From Thermococci archaeon (GTDB lineage Archaea > Methanobacteriota_B > Thermococci > Thermococcales > Thermococcaceae): DNA of 13,932 nt. Below the pieces are notes generated by a model. It ran no database searches and was not told where the DNA came from. It saw only the letters and a program-made list of their open reading frames with translations. Made by a program: the position numbers and the translations under genes. This document shows positions 1-7,075 of the stretch, in pieces; the first letter of the stretch is position 1, and every line of letters starts with the position of its first letter. The stretch is from contig QMUI01000004.1 of NCBI GenBank assembly GCA_003660485.1, forward strand, positions 1 to 13,932, in the 5' to 3' direction.

Positions 1-358
1 CGTGGTAGTCAAGAACCCTAAAGGCCACGAAGGCCTTTCCCACGGGTACCTCCCTTACTTCTCCAAGTTCCTCCCAATCAACAATTTCAAATTCCTTAAC
101 CTTGTCTAGTGAGTCTTCTATGGCCTCAAGAAGGGCATTTTCGGCAACTTCAAATATCAAAGCCTCGAGCTCATAGTTCTTGGGATCAACCCACACCCCC
201 CTCTTCTTGTAACTCCCACAGTTCTGACAGAGCTCTGTGTTTATCTCGCTGGACAATAACAGGATTGGATTCTCCTTTCTAAAGCACACTTGACAGAGGC
301 CATTGATGAGAGGGCCTCCTTCTTCCTCACTTATCCCACAACGGTAGCAGAACCTCAT
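1..358 (-). CDS. nmd3: Nmd3-type ribosome biogenesis protein, N-terminal part (runs off the window)
   Basis: The reading frame opens at an ATG at 358 and stays open to the window edge, giving 119 codons of the amino end. The product begins MRFCYRCGISEEEGG and carries paired Cys-X2-Cys zinc knuckles at residues 4/7, 22/25 and 44/47, the arrangement of the zinc-binding head of Nmd3. In eukaryotes Nmd3 is the adaptor that binds the 60S subunit for nuclear export; archaea have no nucleus, so a role in late large-subunit assembly is inferred. An AGGTG Shine-Dalgarno lies about six bases before the ATG. The gene follows the membrane regulator gene by 42 bases on the same strand, so it may be co-transcribed or use its own weak TATA element. 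The C-terminal part lies outside the window. Confidence 0.85.
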   Translation of the reverse strand, partial: MRFCYRCGISEEEGGPLINGLCQVCFRKENPILLLSSEINTELCQNCGSYKKRGVWVDPKNYELEALIFEVAENALLEAIEDSLDKVKEFEIVDWEELGEVREVPVGKAFVAFRVLDYH

Positions 359-390
359 CTCTCGCACCTATTGAGGGAAGTCCTATGTAA

Positions 391-399
391 GATTAAAAG
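391..399 (-). promoter_or_regulatory. Possible TATA element for nmd3
   Basis: Read on the minus strand this is CTTTTAATC, centred about 37 bases before the nmd3 ATG, a distance that would give a leader of roughly a dozen bases containing the AGGTG site. No T-run terminator is seen between the upstream gene and nmd3, so read-through is equally possible. Confidence 0.35.
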
Positions 400-400
400 G

Positions 401-1216
401 TTATCTTCCCAACTTAAGCTCTATCCAGTTTTCCTTCTTTCCCTTAAGGATTTTGACTAAGCCTTTTCTCTCAAGCCTCTTGAACATCCTCCACGCCGTG
501 GTCTTTGGAATGCCTATTGCCTCCCTAACTTCCGCCTGACTACACCTTCCACCCTTATCGAAGATATAAAGCAAGGCTCTTCTTTCTTCGTCTGTTAAAT
601 CTAATTCATTAAGTATTTTCTCGAATTTTTCCCTTGTAAGTTGCCTATTTCCTTTACTTTTTAGGAGATGCACTCCTAGAACCATGGCGGCTATGAGTAG
701 AGTGGCCAACAAGAAATAAATTCCTTGGCTTGTATGGATCTCCTCATGTGGAATGGTGTAGGAAATACTTTGATTCCCTGGAGGCATGTTTATCATGTTT
801 TCAGCTATCTTAAGAGGAACGTCACTTAAATCAACTATTATAGAGCCCTTAGGCAATACCACGGTAAAAGGCGAGTCAAGTGAAACGTTCAGAGTCCAAA
901 CTATTCCTCTCTTGCTTGTCAGGTCTGAGGTGTAATATGAAACCATAACCAGCTGAGCATTTGTGGGGTAAATAATGATTGATGAGTTAGAAACGTCAAA
1001 TTGAAGGGGATCTCCGTTCTCGTCTTCTACAATCAAATCCTCATAGTGTTCGCCCAATATTGGAACTACAATTTGAGTAGAATAATTGCTCGGAGTTATC
1101 TCATATTCAACTCTAACATACCCATCGGGAAAAACAACTAATGTTATTAACCTCTGAGCACTAATCGGAACAAGAAATATTGAAAGGATTAGAAAAAAAT
1201 AAAAGAACTTTTTCAC
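401..1216 (-). CDS. Membrane-anchored winged-helix transcriptional regulator
   Basis: A 271-residue protein starting at GTG. Residues 1-20 are a signal peptide or signal anchor (MKKFFYFFLILSIFLVPISA). Residues 22-164 form a beta-rich, probably external domain with several N-X-S/T sites. One membrane helix spans about 165-185 (GIYFLLATLLIAAMVLGVHL), followed by a basic stretch. Residues 200-271 are a cytoplasmic winged helix-turn-helix domain, with IPKTTAWRMFKRLERKGLV at 236-254 as recognition helix and start of the wing. This is the architecture of archaeal predicted membrane-associated transcription regulators (COG2512-like): external sensing and DNA binding in one chain. The start overlaps the stop of the upstream gene as GTGA, and a GGGGGATG Shine-Dalgarno lies just before it, so the two are translationally coupled. 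Ligand and target are unknown. Confidence 0.75.
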   Translation of the reverse strand: MKKFFYFFLILSIFLVPISAQRLITLVVFPDGYVRVEYEITPSNYSTQIVVPILGEHYEDLIVEDENGDPLQFDVSNSSIIIYPTNAQLVMVSYYTSDLTSKRGIVWTLNVSLDSPFTVVLPKGSIIVDLSDVPLKIAENMINMPPGNQSISYTIPHEEIHTSQGIYFLLATLLIAAMVLGVHLLKSKGNRQLTREKFEKILNELDLTDEERRALLYIFDKGGRCSQAEVREAIGIPKTTAWRMFKRLERKGLVKILKGKKENWIELKLGR

Positions 1217-2322
1217 CCATTCATCCCCCCATACTTTGCTATAAACTTCTCTACTCTGCTTAAGAGCTCCTGAGCTAAGATGAAGTGAGTTTTTGCCTCT
1301 ATGGGCCTTCTTTTCTTAAGTAACCTCAGACCGACCATGACTTCCTGGGTTGCCGCTTTAAGCTGAACCTCTGCGATTCTCGTGTTGATTCCTTCTTCTT
1401 TAAGCTTTTGTAGAGCTCTATAATCACGCTCTATCCTTACTCTGACATTCCTAAGGAATTTCTCCATGTCGATCTTTCCATGCATGATAATTTTCACAGC
1501 TCTCTGGAACTTCTCTATAGTTTCCCTATTTTCTTCAATAACTTTCAAAGCATCCTGCCACCTTCCCCGATCGGCGAGATCCTTAACTTCATCATATACC
1601 TCTTTAAACTCCGTTAAGGTAGCATCTAGCTCTGGATGGCCACTATTTATTACCCTCTCAACGATCTCAATTCCCTTCTCCCCCCTCTCCAAAAAAGTAC
1701 TAACGATCTTATCTGCATTAGCATAGACTAACTCCTTTCTGATTTTCTTTAACTCCTCATCCAGTTGAGTCTTCTTCTCCCTTGCTATCTTTAAATCCTC
1801 TTTGGCTTTCTCATAATTCTTGGCCTTGATGTCATCAAGAACAACTCTATAGGCCTCTTTAGTTTCGTTGAAAAGTTTAGTCAAGTTGAAAACCTCTATC
1901 CCATTTTCTTGAGCAATTCTTATAGTTCTGTTGACGAACTTGAAGTATTCAAGTGTCCTCTCTACAACCATCCTTAAATCTTGGTATCCCCGTCTAAACT
2001 CTTTTATTGAAGACAGAACTACCTTATAGTGATGCATTGCAAGCAAGGCATTGACAATAGCCTTTTCGTAATCTCCTGCATTGTACGCGTTTAAGGCTTC
2101 TTCCTTATACCTCTCTGCCGCCTCATAGTTTTCAATGGTTATCTCATCAAATTCATTCCTTACTAGTTCTACTTTATTTTCAGCGAATTTGCTCAACCTT
2201 TCAAGGTTCTTTATTAAGGCCGTGGCCAACTCCTCTTCTTCACTATAGGTCTGGGCTATGGTCAAAGGAACTATACTGATCAGTAACAATAGGCCTAAAA
2301 TAGTACTAAATATTTTCTTCAT
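1213..2322 (-). CDS. Secreted helical protein with four 85-residue repeats
   Basis: I place the start at the ATG at 2322 (369 residues), not the in-frame ATG four codons upstream at 2334, because GGTGA lies five bases before the inner ATG and nothing similar precedes the outer one. Residues 1-24 are a signal peptide ending SIVPLTIAQ. The rest is nearly all charged alpha helix with no second membrane segment, so it is probably exported. A TPR-like turn recurs exactly every 85 residues: GDYEKA at 83, KNYEKA at 168, GRWQDA at 253 and RRPIEA at 338, each preceded by a helix of the type KEAYxxV and followed by another helix. I do not recognise a named family. The 3' end overlaps the membrane regulator gene by four bases, so a shared envelope sensing role is inferred. 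Confidence 0.7.
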   Translation of the reverse strand: MKKIFSTILGLLLLISIVPLTIAQTYSEEEELATALIKNLERLSKFAENKVELVRNEFDEITIENYEAAERYKEEALNAYNAGDYEKAIVNALLAMHHYKVVLSSIKEFRRGYQDLRMVVERTLEYFKFVNRTIRIAQENGIEVFNLTKLFNETKEAYRVVLDDIKAKNYEKAKEDLKIAREKKTQLDEELKKIRKELVYANADKIVSTFLERGEKGIEIVERVINSGHPELDATLTEFKEVYDEVKDLADRGRWQDALKVIEENRETIEKFQRAVKIIMHGKIDMEKFLRNVRVRIERDYRALQKLKEEGINTRIAEVQLKAATQEVMVGLRLLKKRRPIEAKTHFILAQELLSRVEKFIAKYGGMNG

Positions 2323-2341
2323 GCTACTCACCATACTGTGA

Positions 2342-2360
2342 GTTTTTAAAACTTATATTT
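2342..2360 (-). promoter_or_regulatory. TATA region for the secreted repeat protein operon
   Basis: On the minus strand the stretch reads AAATATAAGTTTTAAAAAC. The AAATATAAG part is centred about 34 bases before the chosen ATG at 2322 and would start transcription just ahead of the GGTGA site; the TTTTAAAA part is an alternative. It would drive the repeat protein and the overlapping regulator. Confidence 0.5.
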
Positions 2361-2900
2361 GAGGATCCCTCATGAAACGAGCGTTCCATATTATTTATTC
2401 TTTTCCTTATTGAAAAGAGAAGCCAAATTTTCCTTGTAACGATATTCCAAAAGATTTATAATACATTTTCTTCGAAGATCTCCCTCTTGAGGGAATGAAA
2501 TGAAACAATTTAAAGACTTATATCTTGGTTAACTATTAGAACACCATCTATGGCCAGAAAGAGCTAGAGTGGCTAAGTTTAGGCTTGAATTTCAACTTCC
2601 ATCTAATCTTTCTCTTGAATTTAACGGCCAGTGAGACTATAATTTTCACAACCTTGAATCCTGGCGTTAATCAAGACTTCTTCAAGTTGAAGGTTATCGC
2701 TTGGGCAGACTTTTCCCACTAGGAGTTTTTAGACTCATGCTAGAAAGCTTATTCCTTTAGAATTATACCCTAACTTCCCTTGAGGCATCTCCTTTTTATC
2801 AGAGAACACCACTCTCTCCTATTGAAAACTCATTAAAAGGCACTTTTCCTAAGTAAGTGGCTATTCCATTATTTTATTCCGTTCACAAGTGTGCGTGAGC
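2361..2900. other. Non-coding stretch without a credible gene
   Basis: About 540 bases that are A/T-rich and interrupted by stops in all frames. The plus strand has a promoter-like element at 2447-2464 followed by a GAGGG site and an ATG at 2500 that opens only ten codons before TAA. Continuing that frame gives five stops in about 125 codons, roughly what chance predicts at this base composition. There are short palindromes (TCTTCGAAGA at about 2469-2478, CCCTCTTGAGGG at about 2482-2493, CTTCAAGTTGAAG at 2680-2692) and three loose copies of CTTGAAT at 2584, 2614 and 2653. It could be a decayed gene, an untranslated RNA or plain spacer; I cannot tell which. Confidence 0.5.
2447..2464 (+). promoter_or_regulatory. 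Orphan promoter-like BRE/TATA element
   Basis: CCAAAAGATTTATAATAC looks like a purine-rich BRE followed by TTTATAAT. It points into the non-coding stretch; predicted initiation would be near 2480, just before the palindromes and a ten-codon ORF with a GAGGG ribosome site. No recognisable gene follows for 450 bases. Confidence 0.35.
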
Positions 2901-2911
2901 AAAAATTTAAA
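2901..2911 (+). promoter_or_regulatory. TATA element of the NifX-type gene
   Basis: AAAAATTTAAA centred near 2907, 39 bases before the ATG at 2946. Expected initiation is around 2931, leaving a leader of about 15 bases that contains the GGAGGTG ribosome site at 2934-2940. Confidence 0.6.
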
Positions 2912-2925
2912 TTAGGCTCACCTAA
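2912..2925 (+). promoter_or_regulatory. Palindromic operator, DtxR/IdeR-like
   Basis: TTAGG-CTCA-CCTAA is a perfect five-base inverted repeat lying directly after the TATA element and before the expected transcription start, where a bound repressor would block the polymerase. The TTAGG/CCTAA half-sites resemble those of metal-dependent DtxR-family repressors. The match to that family is from memory of the consensus; the palindrome itself is visible in the sequence. Confidence 0.5.
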
Positions 2926-2945
2926 CTTTTCTCGGAGGTGGTTAG

Positions 2946-3392
2946 ATGAGGTTCATAGTGGCAACTATAAATGGGGGATTAAACGACAGGGTGAACCAAG
3001 CGTTTGGAAGAACACCAACGTTCACGATAGTTGATGTAGACGAAAACGGGAACATAGTCAACGTTCAGGTAGTGGAAAACCCGGGCTATTCACAGCCAAG
3101 GGGGGCGGGAGTTACAGCCGCACAGTTCTGCATTGACCAGGGAGCAGATGTTGTAATAGCAGGCCAATTTGGGCCGAACTCATATGGTGTTCTTCAGGCA
3201 GCGGGCATGAAGTTCGTCTCGGCACCACCAACGATGACAGTAAAGGAGGCCATTGAGGCTTACCTGAGAGGAGAGCTTACACAGGCAATAATGGGTCAGG
3301 GAGGTGGAGGAAGAGGCAGGGGTCGTGGCATGGGAAGAGGCATGGGTAGAGGGATGGGAAGAGGAAGAGGCTGGGGGCAGGGAGGTTGGTGA
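2946..3392 (+). CDS. NifX/NifB-type iron-molybdenum cofactor-binding domain protein with Gly/Arg/Met tail
   Basis: A 148-residue soluble protein. Residues 1-115 match the dinitrogenase iron-molybdenum cofactor domain (COG1433 type): MRFIVATINGGLNDRVNQAF at the start, VVENPG near 42-47, then FCIDQGADVVIAGQFGPNSY near 61-80 and a C-terminal helix after KEAIEAYLRGEL. In nitrogen fixers such domains carry Fe-S or FeMo-cofactor precursors; stand-alone archaeal copies are usually unassigned metal-cluster carriers. Residues 117-148 are a low-complexity tail of Gly, Arg and Met with a repeated GRGM unit ending GWGQGGW. No other nitrogenase gene is nearby, so nitrogen fixation is not implied. A strong GGAGGTG lies five bases before the ATG. 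The DtxR-like palindrome upstream suggests control by iron or another metal. Confidence 0.85.
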   Translation: MRFIVATINGGLNDRVNQAFGRTPTFTIVDVDENGNIVNVQVVENPGYSQPRGAGVTAAQFCIDQGADVVIAGQFGPNSYGVLQAAGMKFVSAPPTMTVKEAIEAYLRGELTQAIMGQGGGGRGRGRGMGRGMGRGMGRGRGWGQGGW

Positions 3393-3394
3393 CC

Positions 3395-3402
3395 TTTTTA
3401 TA
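3395..3402 (+). promoter_or_regulatory. TATA element ahead of the small ORF and MBL-fold gene
   Basis: TTTTTATA starts three bases after the NifX-type stop. Its centre is about 35 bases before the ATG at 3435, predicting a leader near ten bases. The same T-run could help terminate the preceding transcript. Confidence 0.4.
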
Positions 3403-3434
3403 CTTCTTTCTAAATTCATGGCGGTTGTTAGGAT

Positions 3435-3605
3435 ATGGGAGAGAGAGTTCCAAGGGAAAAGGCCGAGGAGTACGAGAAGTTCTTAATTGAAAGGGTTGGC
3501 CCAGATTACTCCTCCGTTGAAGGGCTGAAGAATATGTACTCCAGAAGGAGGAACGAAGAGAAGGTTGTCCACTTTCTCCCACTCATAATAAAGGTCATCT
3601 CGTAA
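3435..3605 (+). CDS. Small protein of 56 residues, unknown function
   Basis: The frame opens at ATG 3435, immediately preceded in frame by a stop (TAG at 3429), and ends at TAA 3603-3605. The product begins MGERVPREKAEEYEKFLIER and ends FLPLIIKVIS; it is charged and probably helical in its first half, contains a RRRNEEK basic patch, and has a short hydrophobic C-terminal segment. Codon use is like that of the neighbouring genes. The ribosome site is weak (GGCGGT about nine bases upstream, or AGGAT immediately before), consistent with a short leader from the TATA at 3395. It lies 34 bases before the MBL-fold gene on the same strand and may be its operon partner. I do not recognise the family. 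Confidence 0.5.
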   Translation: MGERVPREKAEEYEKFLIERVGPDYSSVEGLKNMYSRRRNEEKVVHFLPLIIKVIS

Positions 3606-3639
3606 AACACTGCAGGGTTTTCTTTAAGAGGTGATGGAT

Positions 3640-4443
3640 ATGAAGGTGACAATAGTTTTTGAGAATCACGCCGGCTACAGGAAAGGGTTGGTGGGTTACC
3701 ACGGTTTTTCTGCGCTAGTTGAGCACAATGGATACAAAGTTTTAGTTGACACCGGAACCGAGGGAAGTATCTTGCTCAACAACATGAGAGAACTAAATAT
3801 CGATCCAAAAGATATAGACGCTTTATTCATAACTCATGGCCACTACGACCACACGGGTGGCCTAAAGGCCCTTCTAGAAGCTAGAGGAAAACCACTCGAT
3901 ATCTACGCACACCCCGGAATATTCGAGAGAAGAATAGCTCTAAAACCTAGGAGGAGGGAGATAGGCATTCCCTTTACAAGAGAGGAGCTTGAGGAACTAG
4001 GGGCAAGATTCCATCTTAGTGATAAGCCCCAGGAATTTCTTCCTGGGTTCATGAGCTATGGAGAGATACAGAGAACGACTTGGGATAGAGCCGTGGGCTA
4101 CTTCCCCGATGGCAGAAAGGATCCAGTTAGAGATGATATCGCCCTAATACTCAAGACAGATAAGGGAATTGTAGTAATAAGTGGTTGTGGGCATAGCGGA
4201 ATAGTAAACATCGCGAGGCATGCGATTAATTTGAGCGGAGAAAGGATACTTGCTCTTATAGGTGGATTCCACTTAAGAGGAGCCAGTAAAGAAATCTTAG
4301 ATGATGCCGTGAGAGAACTTAAGAAGCTCGAGATTAGGAAGCTTTATCCTGGGCACTGCACAGGCTTAGAAGAGTTCGCATACCTCTACTTAAAACTGGG
4401 AAACGTTGAAGGAATATATGTGGGAAAAGAAATAAAGGTCTGA
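3640..4443 (+). CDS. Metallo-beta-lactamase-fold metal-dependent hydrolase (COG1237 type)
   Basis: I start at ATG 3640 (267 residues) because GAGGTGAT lies just upstream; the GTG at 3631 and ATG at 3634 fall inside that site. The metal ligands of the fold are present: HGHYDH at residues 66-71, GCGH ending at His185, GGFH ending at His211 and GHCTG at 238-242. The pattern with VDTG near 36-39 and SGCGHSGIVN fits COG1237, a family annotated in methanogens as an enzyme of dihydropterin/ribofuranosyl-aminobenzene phosphate metabolism in methanopterin synthesis. A Pyrococcus would not be expected to make methanopterin, so the substrate here is not known. The stop is at 4441-4443 and the next base belongs to the stop of the convergent aIF5A gene. 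Confidence 0.8.
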   Translation: MKVTIVFENHAGYRKGLVGYHGFSALVEHNGYKVLVDTGTEGSILLNNMRELNIDPKDIDALFITHGHYDHTGGLKALLEARGKPLDIYAHPGIFERRIALKPRRREIGIPFTREELEELGARFHLSDKPQEFLPGFMSYGEIQRTTWDRAVGYFPDGRKDPVRDDIALILKTDKGIVVISGCGHSGIVNIARHAINLSGERILALIGGFHLRGASKEILDDAVRELKKLEIRKLYPGHCTGLEEFAYLYLKLGNVEGIYVGKEIKV

Positions 4444-4860
4444 TCACTCGCCTTCTCCCTTTATCCTCATTATCTTGATCCTTCCAAGGGTCTCCCAGTA
4501 CTCAACATTAATTCCTTCCTTAAGCTGATCCCTAATTTCCTCAGCGACACCGGTGTCAATAGGAACCTCAAACATCTCATAGGTTTCCATATCCATTATC
4601 TGAACAGTGTCTGGAGTAATCGCTATTACTTGAGCAGTCTTCTTGTCGATTATTGGAACATCAACTTCAGCACTTGTTGGCTTTACAATGCTCCTAACTT
4701 TGCCATCGAAGATTCCAACTGCCTCAATTCTAGCCTTTGCAGAACCGTGCTTTCCTGGGGAGGAAACTGTTATGTTCACTATCCTGCAGGGCTCATCATC
4801 GATGATTATGTACCTTCCGGGCTTGAGCTTGCTTACCTGAACCTTCGTCTTGTCGCCCAT
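4444..4860 (-). CDS. eif5A: Translation initiation factor aIF5A
   Basis: A 138-residue protein from ATG 4860, chosen over the in-frame GTG at 4869 because GAGGTG lies six bases before the ATG and the GTG is part of that site. The N-terminal SH3-like domain holds the loop [12 protein letters not shown], whose Lys37 is the site converted to hypusine by deoxyhypusine synthase; the C-terminal half is the OB-fold RNA-binding domain (from about [13 protein letters not shown] to the [10 protein letters not shown] end). In eukaryotes and archaea the factor helps elongation through stalling peptides and termination. Length and the fully conserved hypusine loop are typical. It has its own TATA element upstream and ends base-to-base against the convergent MBL-fold gene. 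Confidence 0.96.
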   Translation of the reverse strand: MGDKTKVQVSKLKPGRYIIIDDEPCRIVNITVSSPGKHGSAKARIEAVGIFDGKVRSIVKPTSAEVDVPIIDKKTAQVIAITPDTVQIMDMETYEMFEVPIDTGVAEEIRDQLKEGINVEYWETLGRIKIMRIKGEGE

Positions 4861-4901
4861 TTTCACCACCTCTTTCTTTTTCGTCGGGTTTTGAGGAGTT
4901 C

Positions 4902-4910
4902 AATTTATTA
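4902..4910 (-). promoter_or_regulatory. TATA element for aIF5A
   Basis: Minus strand TAATAAATT, centred about 46 bases before the aIF5A ATG, predicts a leader near 20 bases carrying the GAGGTG site. It begins only seven bases after the stop of the upstream transporter gene. Confidence 0.5.
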
Positions 4911-4916
4911 GTTTTT

Positions 4917-6290
4917 TCATCCCCTTGGGGAACGTGTAAGGATTTTGTTGAATGCCAATGGGATTAATAACATACCCCCCACTATCATGCCAAGTACAGC
5001 TGTATCTCTTCCTCCCCTGAGAGCGGCAATTATAAGTGGAACCCAGAGAGCAATTAGTATAACCATTAAAATAATTGCTTTTCCTCTGTATTCCTCAACT
5101 TTCATTAGGGGAAGGAGCTCCACTAGGGAGTATATTGGAATCATTGTTACAATTGTAGCAACTAGAACTGCCCTCAAAGGTTCAAAGTACCCAAGGCCCG
5201 ATAAGATCGCAGATATTACTCCCACAAACACCAAACTATCTTTCCTACTTATCTGGAATACGTCCATTGCTAGCTGGGCCCCACTTTCCAAAAGCACCAA
5301 GATTGTAGTAAAGCCCGCTAAGAATATGGAAAGCATTAGTGCAAGCGTAAAACCGAACCAGCCTTCAATTTTAAGCTTCTTTAGAATTTCTGGAATTCCA
5401 AATATTGTTTCAACTAGAGACTTAACTTCTATCCTCTCTGGGGATGTATATTCTTTCCAAAGAGGTCTGAAATATTTATTATAGACTTCCATGGCCTCAG
5501 CAGCTTGCCCCTTCTCAAAAGCACTCCAGTAGGCTTGATGGGATATTCCGATGGAATAAGTAACGATCAAGGCAGCAAGGAAAGATAGAAAGATCTGAAG
5601 GGCTATAACAATTCCAAGTATCTTCCTTATGTCTAGATTCACTGTAGCTAGGGAGGAACCTATCACATAATAAAATCCTACGCCAAGTCCGAAAGTCAAT
5701 AGAGAAGCCAGAAATGTCTCAACGACCATTGAAATTGGAATTTCACCTGTAAATGTATGAAGCTTTGTAAGGGTCGTTGATATGTACTGATATGAAGCCT
5801 CCTTCGTAACAACATCATCAACTTTTGACCCTAAGAAGGTGGCCGCAAAGATAGTCAAGATTACCAATAGAACAGAGAATATCACAATTAGATCCAAAGA
5901 CTTTGACTTTGCCATAATCAGCAACAGTAGACCTAATAACACTACAAAAATTCCCACACCGGGAATTGTAAATCCTAAGATTTTTTCAAGGGCAACTCCT
6001 GTATAATGACCTATAATAGATGTTACAATAAATAGAAATGCCAACAAAACAAGCGAAACAGTTGGAGTTCTTCCAATTTTCGTCATGAACTCATGAACTC
6101 TGTAGGCTTTTTTCATTATGCTATTCACTTCAATCGTGATAATAGCTCCAATTACTATTGAAAAACCAGCCATTAGAGCCAGCCCTGTTAGTCCAGCTGT
6201 CATTAATATCTTTGGAATAAGTGAAAATGTCCATATTCCAACTGTGTAAGCTATTAGTATAAAAACAAAATATAGGCTCTTACCTCTCAT
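4917..6290 (-). CDS. Divergent NSS/LeuT-fold membrane transporter
   Basis: A 457-residue integral membrane protein with about eleven or twelve hydrophobic segments and an internal hydrophilic stretch at about 250-308. It aligns by eye with the canonical NSS transporter encoded at 11404-12963. The first helix GIWTFSLIP (18-26) matches GLGNFVRFP position for position at Gly, Phe and Pro. LLTFGLGVGFYYVIGSSLA (198-216) matches the TM6 segment FFTLSLGMGIIQNYASYL. FLAGFTTILVLLESGAQLAM (323-342) followed by ISRK matches the TM8-TM9 segment with LAGFTS and IPRK. The Asn and Arg of the family signature (GNxxRFP) are replaced by Thr21 and Leu24, and the TM7 Asn is absent, while AGFT(T/S) of the second sodium site is kept. 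A GGAGGGAG site precedes the ATG. Substrate unknown; a distant paralogue with altered ion coupling is inferred. Confidence 0.65.
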   Translation of the reverse strand: MRGKSLYFVFILIAYTVGIWTFSLIPKILMTAGLTGLALMAGFSIVIGAIITIEVNSIMKKAYRVHEFMTKIGRTPTVSLVLLAFLFIVTSIIGHYTGVALEKILGFTIPGVGIFVVLLGLLLLIMAKSKSLDLIVIFSVLLVILTIFAATFLGSKVDDVVTKEASYQYISTTLTKLHTFTGEIPISMVVETFLASLLTFGLGVGFYYVIGSSLATVNLDIRKILGIVIALQIFLSFLAALIVTYSIGISHQAYWSAFEKGQAAEAMEVYNKYFRPLWKEYTSPERIEVKSLVETIFGIPEILKKLKIEGWFGFTLALMLSIFLAGFTTILVLLESGAQLAMDVFQISRKDSLVFVGVISAILSGLGYFEPLRAVLVATIVTMIPIYSLVELLPLMKVEEYRGKAIILMVILIALWVPLIIAALRGGRDTAVLGMIVGGMLLIPLAFNKILTRSPRG

Positions 6291-6337
6291 TTGACTCCCT
6301 CCTGTAGGTTCATCTTAACTCTACTCTTGAAACACGA

Positions 6338-6346
6338 ATTATAAAG
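6338..6346 (-). promoter_or_regulatory. TATA element for the divergent transporter
   Basis: Minus strand CTTTATAAT, centred about 52 bases before the ATG at 6290, gives a predicted leader of some 26 bases with the GGAGGGAG ribosome site (6295-6302). It abuts the stop codon of nep1 upstream. Confidence 0.55.
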
Positions 6347-7021
<675 letters not shown>

Positions 7022-7041
7022 TCAATCACCCAGGGATAGAA

Positions 7042-7061
7042 AAGTTTAAAGATGATAAAAA
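7042..7061. promoter_or_regulatory. Overlapping divergent promoters of nep1 and the five-gene operon
   Basis: On the plus strand AAGTTTAAAG (7042-7051) is centred about 28 bases before the GTG at 7076, predicting an almost leaderless transcript. On the minus strand TTTTTATCATC (7051-7061) is centred about 36 bases before the nep1 ATG, leaving room for its GGTGAT site. The two elements touch, so the two polymerases could not easily initiate at once. Confidence 0.5.
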
Positions 7062-7075
7062 CCTAGCTAAAAGTT

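Noticed and set aside
2584..2692. Spaced CTTGAAT copies considered as a decayed CRISPR array
   Set aside because: Copies are only seven to nine bases, spacing is irregular (30 and 39), and they do not resemble Pyrococcus CRISPR repeats; no cas gene is present.
2500..2880. Frame-by-frame reading of the non-coding stretch as a pseudogene starting MKQFKDLYLG
   Set aside because: Five stops in about 125 codons is near chance for this A/T content, and no stretch between stops resembles a protein I know.
3180..3582. Minus-strand frames of 79 and 101 codons opposite the NifX-type gene
   Set aside because: They arise from the Gly/Arg-rich repeat tail read backwards, giving Ser/Pro/His-rich low-complexity text without a start signal.
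4921..4930. CCCCTTGGGG palindrome at the end of the divergent transporter gene as a terminator hairpin
   Set aside because: It lies within the last codons, has almost no loop, and is followed on the minus strand by A-residues, not a T-tract.
4945..5484. Open frame of 179 codons on the plus strand
   Set aside because: It is antisense to the transporter at 4917-6290, whose protein has clear membrane helices and family similarity; the antisense product has no domain and no ribosome site.
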